Of a stretch of 9,959 bases of DNA, positions 1 to 6,857 are shown piece by piece. Made by a program: the position numbers and the translations under genes. Numbering within the stretch: position 1 is the first letter of the stretch; each line of letters opens with the position of its first letter. The stretch is from positions 1 through 9,959 of the forward strand of contig JALFGI010000085.1 of the NCBI GenBank assembly GCA_022777455.1, in the 5' to 3' direction. The notes beneath the pieces are model-generated. The model was not told the origin of the DNA. It searched no databases and saw only the letters and a program-made list of their open reading frames with translations. Origin of the DNA: Clostridiales bacterium. Lineage in GTDB: Bacteria; Bacillota_A; Clostridia; Oscillospirales; Oscillospiraceae.

Positions 1-43
1 CTCCGGCATTACTATCAATACAATTAGGGAGTGATTTTCAGCA

Positions 44-1006
44 ATGAAAAACAAGTTATCTTTAAGTAGCCTGTTGTCCATTAAGGAACTGGGTGCCGTA
101 ATTCCGCTGGTCCTGATCTCTGTGGTGGCAACCATTATCAACCCCCGCTTTATGAGCGCTGTCAACCTCTTTGATATCCTGAAGACCACAAGCTATACGG
201 TTGTTATGGGCGTTCCCCTGACGCTTCTGCTGGCTTCCGGCCGGATGGACCTGTCCATCGGCGCAACCACCGCTTTTGGTGGCATCATTGCTGCAATGGC
301 ACAGACCCACGGCGTGCCCCTGCCCATCGCTCTGCTGCTGGGTATTGTGGTGGGCATGGTAATTGGCTACCTGAACAGCGTTATGGTTGAGCAGTTGGCT
401 CTGCCCGGCTTTATCGCAACTCTGGCAATGTCTAACATCGTGGATGGTGCATCCTCCGTTGTCACCAATAACGAAGCGGTCAGCGGCATTTCCGCAGGCT
501 TCAAGGCCATTGCCCAGACCCGTCTGGCCGGCCAGGTCACGATTACGGTTATCTATGCCGCTGTTGTGGCAGTTATTGGACATATCATACTGAGCCGCAC
601 CAAGTATGGCCGCAAGATCCTGGCCGTCGGCGGCAATGCAGAAGCTGCCAATCTGGCCGGTATCGATACCAAGAAAGTACATATGCAGATGTATATGCTG
701 GCCCGTGCTTTCGCTGCAGTATCCGGCATTATGTACTGCTCCCGTTTCTCTTCCGCACAGCTGACTGCCGGTTCCGGCACTTCTCTGACCATCCTGTCTT
801 CCGCAATCATCGGCGGTACCTCCATGCGCGGCGGCAGCGGCACCATCATCGGTACTGTTCTGGGCTGTCTGCTGTTTGCCGTTATTACCAATGCGCTGGT
901 TGTTATGGGTGTTTCCACCAACTGGCAGAACGTGGTCTATGGCCTGATTCTGGTTGCTGCACTGTTGATTGATTATCTCCGTCAGAAGAGCGCTCGCAGA
1001 GCCTGA
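44..1006 (+). CDS. CUT2-family sugar ABC transporter permease (RbsC-like)
   Basis: This is the membrane channel subunit of a sugar importer of the ribose/galactose/xylose (BPD_transp_2) class, 320 residues, the usual length for the family. The protein is almost wholly hydrophobic with about 8-10 membrane segments. Family hallmarks are visible: SGRMDLSIG near residue 65 (canonical GGIDLSVG), the ALPGFIATLAM stretch near 118, the cytoplasmic loop AVGGNAEAANLAGI near residue 195 that contacts the ATPase, and the IIGGTSMRGGSG loop near 255. A GGGAG ribosome binding site at about 27-31 supports this start. The first bases of the window probably hold the end of an upstream operon gene: all three frames close within bases 25-47, so I cannot say which frame is real. 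The ATPase gene follows after 18 bases. The substrate is not determinable, because the specificity-giving binding protein is outside the window. Confidence 0.95.
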   Translation: MKNKLSLSSLLSIKELGAVIPLVLISVVATIINPRFMSAVNLFDILKTTSYTVVMGVPLTLLLASGRMDLSIGATTAFGGIIAAMAQTHGVPLPIALLLGIVVGMVIGYLNSVMVEQLALPGFIATLAMSNIVDGASSVVTNNEAVSGISAGFKAIAQTRLAGQVTITVIYAAVVAVIGHIILSRTKYGRKILAVGGNAEAANLAGIDTKKVHMQMYMLARAFAAVSGIMYCSRFSSAQLTAGSGTSLTILSSAIIGGTSMRGGSGTIIGTVLGCLLFAVITNALVVMGVSTNWQNVVYGLILVAALLIDYLRQKSARRA

Positions 1007-1024
1007 CATGGGACGGGTGGTACT

Positions 1025-2542
1025 ATGAGTGAAATTGTTCTGGAAATGAAACATATCACCAAGGAATTCCCTGGTGTTAAAGCTCTAGATGATGTAAATA
1101 TTGATCTGCGTAAAGGTGAGGTCCTGGGAATTGTCGGCGAAAACGGTGCCGGTAAATCCACGCTGATGAAAGTGCTCAGCGGTGCATACACACATGCAGA
1201 GTATGACGGTGAGATCTGGGTTAACGGAGAACAGAAGAAGTTCAATTCCGTCGGCGATGCCAGAGATTCCGGTATCTGCATGATCTATCAGGAAGTCAGC
1301 GTTATGTTTGACTCCTCTGTTGCCGAGAACGTCTTCGTCAATAATCTGCCCGGCAACGGTCTGTTTGTGGATTATCCCAAACTCTATGCCGATACTCAGG
1401 AGCTTCTGGACCGCGTTGGTCTGAAAGTCAATCCCAAGACCATTGTCCGTCGTCTGAATGCCGGTCAGCTTCAGATGATGGCAATCGTTCGCGGTATTGC
1501 GGCAAATCCCAATATTCTGGTATTCGATGAACCCTCCACTGCACTGACCGATGGTGAAGTCGACCTGCTGATGGATTTCCTGGACCGCCTGCGGAATGAA
1601 GGCGTCTCCTGTATTTACATCTCCCATAAGCTGGAAGAAATCTACCGCATTTGCGACCGCGTAACGGTTATCCGTGACGGTCATACCATCGCGACCAAGC
1701 CTGCCGCCGAGTGGGAAGAGGCTGACCTAATCGAAAATATGATCGGCCGTAAGGTTGAAAACATGTACACCAAAACCCCCAGAGAATTTGGTGAAGTGGT
1801 CCTGGAAGTTGAGGATCTGGTTGTTCCGCATCCCACTATCAAAAACCGGAATATCGTTGACCATACCAGCTTCCAGCTCCGCAAGGGTGAGATCCTGGGT
1901 ATCGGCGGTCTGGTTGGTGCCGGCCGTTCCGAGACGCTGGAAGCCATTTTCGGCAAGACTACAGAAGATGTGCAGAAGAAGGTCAAGGTACACGGCAAAG
2001 AAATCAATATCCGCGTTCCAAGAGATGCCATTAGGGCAGGCATAGGCTTCGTAACCGAAGAGCGAAAGCTGACCGGTTTTATCGATACCATGAATATCCT
2101 GCACAATCTCAGCCTGCCTTCTCTGGATAACCTGCCTGGCAAACTGTTTGTCAACACCAAAGCGGAGGCCAAAGAAGCCAAGATCCACTATGACCGCCTG
2201 AGAGTGAAATCTCCTTCCATGCAGCAGCTGGTGACAAACCTGTCCGGCGGCAACCAGCAGAAGGTTATTCTGGGCAAGTGGCTGATGAAGAATCCGGATA
2301 TCCTGTTCATTGACGAGCCGACAAAGGGTATCGACGTGGGCACCAAGTCCGAATTCTATAAGATCCTGGATGAATTGGCAAACGATGGCATGTCTATCAT
2401 TATGGTTTCCTCAGACATGCCGGAGCTCGTTTCTGTCAGCGACCGTGTCATTGTCATGTGTGAAGGTGTCATTACCGGTGAGCTGACCGGAAAGGATATT
2501 AACCAGACCAATGTGATGACGCTGGCAATTTCCAGAAATTAA
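1025..2542 (+). CDS. Sugar ABC transporter ATP-binding protein with two ATPase domains (RbsA/MglA/XylG-like)
   Basis: This is the energising subunit of the same importer; 505 residues is typical of duplicated CUT2 ATPases. Domain 1 has Walker A GENGAGKST (residues 38-46), a weak signature region (LNAGQLQM, about 145-152) and Walker B ending in D168-E169. Domain 2 has a degenerate Walker A, GLVGAGRSE (295-303), with Arg301 in place of the Lys, a good signature LSGGNQQK (from 406) and Walker B ending in D430-E431. The same asymmetry, with one poor P-loop and one poor signature, is known for RbsA and MglA and so does not suggest loss of function. It lies 18 bases after the permease and is clearly co-transcribed with it. 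The upstream GGGTGG is only a fair ribosome binding site. A strong stem-loop follows the stop codon. Confidence 0.96.
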   Translation: MSEIVLEMKHITKEFPGVKALDDVNIDLRKGEVLGIVGENGAGKSTLMKVLSGAYTHAEYDGEIWVNGEQKKFNSVGDARDSGICMIYQEVSVMFDSSVAENVFVNNLPGNGLFVDYPKLYADTQELLDRVGLKVNPKTIVRRLNAGQLQMMAIVRGIAANPNILVFDEPSTALTDGEVDLLMDFLDRLRNEGVSCIYISHKLEEIYRICDRVTVIRDGHTIATKPAAEWEEADLIENMIGRKVENMYTKTPREFGEVVLEVEDLVVPHPTIKNRNIVDHTSFQLRKGEILGIGGLVGAGRSETLEAIFGKTTEDVQKKVKVHGKEINIRVPRDAIRAGIGFVTEERKLTGFIDTMNILHNLSLPSLDNLPGKLFVNTKAEAKEAKIHYDRLRVKSPSMQQLVTNLSGGNQQKVILGKWLMKNPDILFIDEPTKGIDVGTKSEFYKILDELANDGMSIIMVSSDMPELVSVSDRVIVMCEGVITGELTGKDINQTNVMTLAISRN

Positions 2543-2573
2543 CAACCGGAGCCGTTAATCGGTAATACAAATG

Positions 2574-2601
2574 AACGGGGAAGGTAAAACTCTTCCCCGT
2601 T
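2574..2601 (+). terminator. Perfect 10-bp stem-loop after the transporter genes, weak or partial terminator
   Basis: AACGGGGAAG (2574-2583) pairs perfectly with CTTCCCCGTT (2592-2601) around an 8-base loop, 31 bases after the ATPase stop codon. No run of T follows beyond the two in the stem, so it is not a textbook intrinsic terminator. It may act as a 3'-end stabiliser or processing site that lets the transporter message be more abundant than the downstream hydrolase message. The structure is seen directly; the role is inferred. Confidence 0.5.
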
Positions 2602-2615
2602 ATGCAAATAGGTAT

Positions 2616-2654
2616 GCTTCCGCGGGGAATTCGGCGTAAGCCGGAGGGGGAAGC
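2616..2654 (+). promoter_or_regulatory. Stem-loop enclosing the ribosome binding site of the metallo-hydrolase gene
   Basis: GCTTCC (2616-2621) can pair with GGAAGC (2649-2654). Inside it TTCGGC (2630-2635) pairs with GCCGGA (2640-2645, one G-U) across a GTAA tetraloop of the stable GNRA type. The purine-rich ribosome binding site (GGAGGGGG, 2643-2650) for the ATG at 2661 is partly inside these helices. This could dampen translation initiation. No known riboswitch class is recognised, and pairing by chance in a G-rich leader is possible. Confidence 0.3.
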
Positions 2655-2660
2655 CTGTTT

Positions 2661-3515
2661 ATGGAAAAAAGGAAAACTGAAGCAAACTATTACAAGTGGG
2701 AGAAGATTTCTCCGTCCATCACCCGGATCAGCACGGCCAGTGAATGCTGCTATCTGGTGGAAGGAACCCATACGGCGGCCCTTTTGGATTGCTGCATGGG
2801 ACAGGGAAATCTGGCGGACGTGGTGAAAACCCTGACGGATCTGCCTGTCATTTTGCTGCTGACCCACGGGCATGTGGATCATATCGGCGGTGCAATGGCG
2901 TTTTCAAAGCGCTGGCTGAGCCCGCTGGATTGGGAACTGGCAAAGATACACGGAAGCTTTGAAATGAGAAAAGATCACCTGATTTCCCGCGGGTGGCCGG
3001 AAGATAAAATCGGAGATATTCAGCCCGGTCAGGTGGAGAATTTCCTCCCGCTGGAGCCGGAGTCGGTTTTTGATCTGGGCGGCGTGGAACTTCAGGCACT
3101 GCCGCTGCCGGGACATACACCGGGCAGCATGGCAATCCTGCACAGGCAGGAGCGAACTGTGCTGCTGGGAGATGCATGCAACAGTCTGACATTCCTGTTT
3201 CTCCCCGGTTCGCTGACAGTGGAGGAATACCGAAAGTCGCTGCAGGAATTTCAGAAGAAGTACGATCAGCTGTTTGATCGGGTGCTGTTTTCTCATTTTG
3301 AAACTGCCGATAAAAGCGTTATCAGAGAAAACATCGCGCTGTGCGGCGACATCATGAATGGAAACTGGGATGGCCCGGAATTCTCGGTGGCTGCTTTCCC
3401 AGGCACGGCGGGTGTCTACATCGCGAAGAAGATCATTGGTCACCCGCGTGAGCGGATTCGTGCAGACGGAAAACAGGGAAATATTGTTTTCGCTGCGGAC
3501 AGAGTAAATCAATAA
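2661..3515 (+). CDS. Metallo-beta-lactamase-fold hydrolase (glyoxalase II-like superfamily)
   Basis: This is a soluble 284-residue enzyme with a complete dinuclear metal site of the MBL superfamily: THGHVDH (H69, H71, D73, H74), H152 in PGHTPGS, D171 in LLGDA and H212 in FSHFE. These match the ligands expected for hydrolysis of thioesters, lactones, phosphodiesters or similar bonds. There is no signal peptide, so it is probably cytoplasmic. The start at 2661 has a purine-rich GGAGGGGG just upstream; an out-of-phase open frame from 2602 that overlaps it has no family resemblance. It precedes a GH43 enzyme and a sulfatase, so a role on a sugar derivative such as a sugar lactone is an inference, not shown. 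The GHTPGS and LLGDA motifs make the superfamily secure. The exact reaction is unknown. Proline codons are mostly CCG, unlike the CCC-rich permease upstream. Confidence 0.9.
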   Translation: MEKRKTEANYYKWEKISPSITRISTASECCYLVEGTHTAALLDCCMGQGNLADVVKTLTDLPVILLLTHGHVDHIGGAMAFSKRWLSPLDWELAKIHGSFEMRKDHLISRGWPEDKIGDIQPGQVENFLPLEPESVFDLGGVELQALPLPGHTPGSMAILHRQERTVLLGDACNSLTFLFLPGSLTVEEYRKSLQEFQKKYDQLFDRVLFSHFETADKSVIRENIALCGDIMNGNWDGPEFSVAAFPGTAGVYIAKKIIGHPRERIRADGKQGNIVFAADRVNQ

Positions 3516-3535
3516 GAAATAAGAAGAAATAATCC

Positions 3536-3563
3536 GTCCCGCCTGAGAAAAATCCTGCGGGAC
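3536..3563 (+). other. Intergenic stem-loop before the GH43 gene
   Basis: GTCCCGC (3536-3542) and GCGGGAC (3557-3563) form a perfect 7-bp stem with a 14-base loop in the short gap between the metallo-hydrolase stop and the GH43 start. Only a short TTT lies nearby downstream, so efficient termination is doubtful. It may be an mRNA processing or stability element within the operon. Confidence 0.35.
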
Positions 3564-3600
3564 AATGACATTTGAATTGCTGCAGCAGGAGGTTACCAAG

Positions 3601-5040
3601 ATGAAAAAACCGGCGGTAAATCCGTATCTTCCGAATTACGAGTATGTTCCCGATGGAGAACCCCGTGTGTTCGGTGATCGTCTGTATGTTTACGGCAGCC
3701 ATGATACATTCGACGGAGATAATTTTTGCCTTGGCGATTACGTGGGCTGGTCTGCTCCCGTATCCGATCTGGCAGACTGGCGGTATGAGGGGATCCTGTA
3801 TTCTGTAAAACAGGATCCGGATTACAGTCCGGACAGGGATTGCCGCCTCTTTGCGCCGGACTGCCAGCAGGGGCCGGATGGCAGATACTATCTGTATTAT
3901 GCAATAACCCGGGAGGGTTCCATCGGTGTAGCGGTTTGCGATACACCGGCAGGTACCTATCAATATTACGGCCATGTCCACTATCCAGACGGAACCCGAC
4001 TGGGCGGAAAAGAAGAGGATGTATTCCAGTACGACCCGGCCATTCTGGTGGACGACGATAAGCGGGTATTCCTGTATTCCGGATTCTGTTTTAATCTTCA
4101 GAAAATGCCTTTTTTCCGGGGACTGAAAGAAAACAGGAAAGGCCCTATTGCAGTCGAATTGGAGCAGGACATGCTCACAATCAAGGAGAAACCCCATTTT
4201 GTGATTCCCGGTGCGCTGAACGCCCGGGGAACAGACTTTGAAGGGCATGGCTTCTTTGAAGCTTCCTCTATCCGAAAAGTGGGAAGTAAGTATTACTTCA
4301 TCTATTCCTCTGAGCTGGGGCATGAGCTGTGCTATGCGGTTTCCGATTGCCCGGACCGAGGGTTCCGCTACGGCGGCACTCTGATTTCCAATGGAGATAT
4401 CGGCTGGCAGGGCAACACGTCTCCAATGAACTATACCGGCACAAATCATGGCAGCATCGTTTGCGTCAACGGGGACTGGTATGTGTTCTATCACCGCCAG
4501 ACCAATGGCCATCCATATTCCAGACAGGGCTGTGCGGATAAAATCACCATCCTGCAGGACGGATCCATCCCACAGGTTTGTATGACTTCTCAAGGCCTGA
4601 ACGGAGAACCTCTGCCGGGCAGGGGCACCTACGGCGCCAATATTGCGTGCTGCCTGATGAGTGCACAAGGCGCCTGTGATATTCCTGCCCGCACCCGGCT
4701 GGATCGGCTGCATCCCCGCTTTACCCAGGAGGGGAGCGATCGGGAGGAGAATCCCGGTCAGTATCTGAGCAGTCTCTGCGACGGTGCGCAGGCTGGTTAC
4801 CGAAGCTTTGCGTTCCATAATAACATGCAGATTGCGGTTGTCTGCCGGGGAGAAGCCAGCGGAAAGCTTATCATTTCTACCGAAATGAACGGAAAAGCCA
4901 CAGCCGAAGTGCAGATGGTTCCTTCCGCTCAGTGGAAAACGCTTAGCGCGCCCTGCAGTCTGCCAGATGGCGTGTATGATCTGTGGATTCGGTATCAGGG
5001 TGACGGCGCAGTGGATATCCGGAGCTTTACTCTTTCATAA
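3601..5040 (+). CDS. Glycoside hydrolase family 43-type enzyme (beta-xylosidase/alpha-arabinofuranosidase-like) with probable C-terminal CBM6-like domain
   Basis: This is a predicted inverting glycosidase with a five-bladed beta-propeller, 479 residues from this start. The three acidic residues of the GH43 active site can be placed: D18 in YVPDGEP (general base), D145 in QYDPAILVDDD (pKa modulator) and E220 in GFFEASS (general acid). YGSHDTF near 31 and TNHGSIV near 281 are also typical. The ATG at 3601 is preferred to the in-frame ATG at 3565 because an AGGAGGT box (3587-3593) sits 7 bases before it, and homology begins at once with NPYLPNYEYVPDGEP. Residues from about 390 to the end, with SGKLIISTEMNGK and LPDGVYDLWIRYQG, look like a CBM6-type beta-sandwich. 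No signal peptide is seen, so it probably acts on imported oligosaccharides. GH43 members cleave xylosides, arabinosides and galactans; the specificity here is open. The sulfatase gene follows after 79 bases. Confidence 0.9.
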   Translation: MKKPAVNPYLPNYEYVPDGEPRVFGDRLYVYGSHDTFDGDNFCLGDYVGWSAPVSDLADWRYEGILYSVKQDPDYSPDRDCRLFAPDCQQGPDGRYYLYYAITREGSIGVAVCDTPAGTYQYYGHVHYPDGTRLGGKEEDVFQYDPAILVDDDKRVFLYSGFCFNLQKMPFFRGLKENRKGPIAVELEQDMLTIKEKPHFVIPGALNARGTDFEGHGFFEASSIRKVGSKYYFIYSSELGHELCYAVSDCPDRGFRYGGTLISNGDIGWQGNTSPMNYTGTNHGSIVCVNGDWYVFYHRQTNGHPYSRQGCADKITILQDGSIPQVCMTSQGLNGEPLPGRGTYGANIACCLMSAQGACDIPARTRLDRLHPRFTQEGSDREENPGQYLSSLCDGAQAGYRSFAFHNNMQIAVVCRGEASGKLIISTEMNGKATAEVQMVPSAQWKTLSAPCSLPDGVYDLWIRYQGDGAVDIRSFTLS

Positions 5041-5050
5041 GCAGTATTTC

Positions 5051-5073
5051 GATCGCCGCTTGCAGCGGGGATC
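5051..5073 (+). other. Intergenic stem-loop between GH43 and sulfatase genes
   Basis: GATC (5051-5054) pairs with GATC (5070-5073), then after a G-G mismatch CCGC (5056-5059) pairs with GCGG (5065-5068), closing a TTGCA loop. No T-run follows. It is short and imperfect; it may be an operon-internal processing or stability element, or chance. Confidence 0.25.
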
Positions 5074-5119
5074 CATGTGGAGCACCCTGCGCAGTATGAA
5101 AAGCATATAAGGAGGAATT

Positions 5120-6736
5120 ATGCAGAAACGGCCTCACATTATTATCTTTAACCCGGATGAGATGCGCGCAGATACCATGGCGCATCTTGGAAATCCAGCG
5201 GCGATTACGCCGGTTCTGGATGCGTTTGCCGCCCGGGAAAGTGTTTCCTTCCGGCATGCCTACTGCCAGAATCCGGTGTGCGTACCCAGCCGGTGCAGCT
5301 TTTTTACAGGTCTTTATCCCCATGTAAACGGACACCGCACCATGGGGCATTTGCTCCACGCCGAAGAGGACTCCTTGTTCCGGGAGCTGAAAAATGCCGG
5401 ATACTATGTCTGGATGAATGACCGGAATGATCTGGTGGCGGGGCAGATTCCCGGCCTGGCGGAGAGCCATGCAACGGAGATCTATTACAGCGGTCAGAAG
5501 AAGCTGGGCCCAGGCCCGGAAAATCCCGGTTTGCGCGGCAAACCCGGCGATAAAAACTTCTATTCCCATCTGGAAGGAAAACTGCGTGTAAATGCGGATG
5601 GGGTCAATTATTCAGGTGACGATGAGATCGTGGATGCTGCCATAGACCGGATTCGCAACCGCCCGGCAGATCAGCCGCTGTGCATGTTTCTGGGACTGAT
5701 GTATCCGCATACGCCCTATCGGGTGGAAGAGCCGTACTACTCCATGATTGACAGAAATAAACTGCCTCACCGCATCCGCCCGGAGGAATGTTACGGAAAA
5801 TCCAAAATGATTTCCGAGATCCGGAAGAATACGGGGATGGATTCCTACACGGAATCAGACTGGGATGAACTGCGGGCAATCTATCTCGGCATGTGCGCAA
5901 AAGTTGACTTCCAGTTTGGCAATCTGGTGCAGGCGCTCAAAGATGAGGGGATTTACGATGACTGTGCTATTTTCTTTCTCAGTGACCACGGCGATTTTGC
6001 CGGAGATTACGGTCTGGTAGAAAAAGCACAGAACAGTTTTGAGGAATGTCTTACCAATGTTCCCTTGCTGATCAAGCCCCCCAAAGGATATGCGCTGGAT
6101 GCCGGCGTAAGCGACAGCCTGGTAGAGTTGGTCGATTTCTACGCAACGGCTATGGAAATGGCAGGGGTTGCGCCTTCCCACAGTCATTTCGGACGAAGTC
6201 TTACGGGCATTCTGGAGAACCGGAAAGCAACGATTCGATCCTTTGTATGCTGCGAGGGCGGCCGCCTTCCGGGTGAAACCCACTGTGACGAGTACCACGG
6301 AAAAGTGCCCGGCAGTGTGGCCTCTCCCAACGTTGTCTACTGGCCGAAAATGAAAGCGCAGGCGGATGACGAGGCCCATGCGAAGGGCGTTATGCTCCGC
6401 AATGACCGTTATAAATATGTCTGCCGAATTACCGGCGAGGACGAACTGTATGACCTTATTACAGATCCGAAGGAAACGAACAATCGGATTGATGATCCGG
6501 CGCTGCAGACGGATCTGGCAGAAATGCGCATTCAGCTGATGCGCTGGATGCTGGAAACGGCCGATGTGGTGCCGCTGAAAGAGGATGCCCGGTTTACACC
6601 GGATATGCTCTGGGCGCGGGTTCGCGGCATGGTGCCGCCGGAATATGAGGCAGATGTCCGGGAAAAAATCGCCCGGGGAATGCCTTTCCCGGAACTGATG
6701 GGCTACTGCAGAACACTCGGAGAAAAGCACGTGTAA
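5120..6736 (+). CDS. Type I (formylglycine-dependent) sulfatase, S1/alkaline-phosphatase superfamily
   Basis: This enzyme is predicted to hydrolyse sulfate esters, most likely on a sulfated saccharide; 538 residues fits the family. The C-x-P-S-R signature that directs conversion of Cys54 to formylglycine is present (CVPSR, 54-58), followed by the usual TGLYPHVNGHR. The N-terminal acidic metal-ligand segment is NPDEMRADTM (11-20), and the second metal-binding motif is SDHGDFAGDYGL with D289 and H290. The late ELYDLITDPKETNN is the classic sulfatase C-terminal motif. There is no signal peptide, which suggests a cytoplasmic enzyme. An AAGGAGGA box (5109-5116) precedes the start. It needs a maturase (FGE or anaerobic radical-SAM anSME); none is in the window. 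Some members of this fold with the same motif are phosphonate or phosphodiester hydrolases, but the glycosidase neighbours favour a carbohydrate sulfatase. Confidence 0.93.
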   Translation: MQKRPHIIIFNPDEMRADTMAHLGNPAAITPVLDAFAARESVSFRHAYCQNPVCVPSRCSFFTGLYPHVNGHRTMGHLLHAEEDSLFRELKNAGYYVWMNDRNDLVAGQIPGLAESHATEIYYSGQKKLGPGPENPGLRGKPGDKNFYSHLEGKLRVNADGVNYSGDDEIVDAAIDRIRNRPADQPLCMFLGLMYPHTPYRVEEPYYSMIDRNKLPHRIRPEECYGKSKMISEIRKNTGMDSYTESDWDELRAIYLGMCAKVDFQFGNLVQALKDEGIYDDCAIFFLSDHGDFAGDYGLVEKAQNSFEECLTNVPLLIKPPKGYALDAGVSDSLVELVDFYATAMEMAGVAPSHSHFGRSLTGILENRKATIRSFVCCEGGRLPGETHCDEYHGKVPGSVASPNVVYWPKMKAQADDEAHAKGVMLRNDRYKYVCRITGEDELYDLITDPKETNNRIDDPALQTDLAEMRIQLMRWMLETADVVPLKEDARFTPDMLWARVRGMVPPEYEADVREKIARGMPFPELMGYCRTLGEKHV

Positions 6737-6857
6737 GGATCGCTCAGAATTGTTGCCGCAGGTGTTAAAAGTAATGCTGATATAGTTTGATTATCTGCCA
6801 TCCTTCAGTAAATACCGTTACCTAAGATCAATCTGTAATAATGAGAGGGACAAAAAA

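Noticed and set aside
62..1054. Long 330-codon open frame on the - strand opposite the permease
   Set aside because: It has low-complexity Gln/Asn/His/Gly-rich composition typical of an antisense shadow, resembles no family, and the + strand gene has clear motifs.
1025..2542. Weak first signature motif and Arg in the second P-loop as signs of a defective ATPase
   Set aside because: The same asymmetry is a normal property of RbsA/MglA-type double ATPases.
3433..4818. 461-codon open frame on the - strand opposite the GH43 gene
   Set aside because: It has no recognisable domain and fully overlaps a + strand gene with placed catalytic residues and an ideal ribosome binding site.
6780..6815. Promoter before the GH3 gene (TTGATT at 6787 with TAAATA at 6809)
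   Set aside because: Only 4 of 6 and 3 of 6 matches to consensus; the 121-base gap could hold a promoter, but this candidate is no better than chance.
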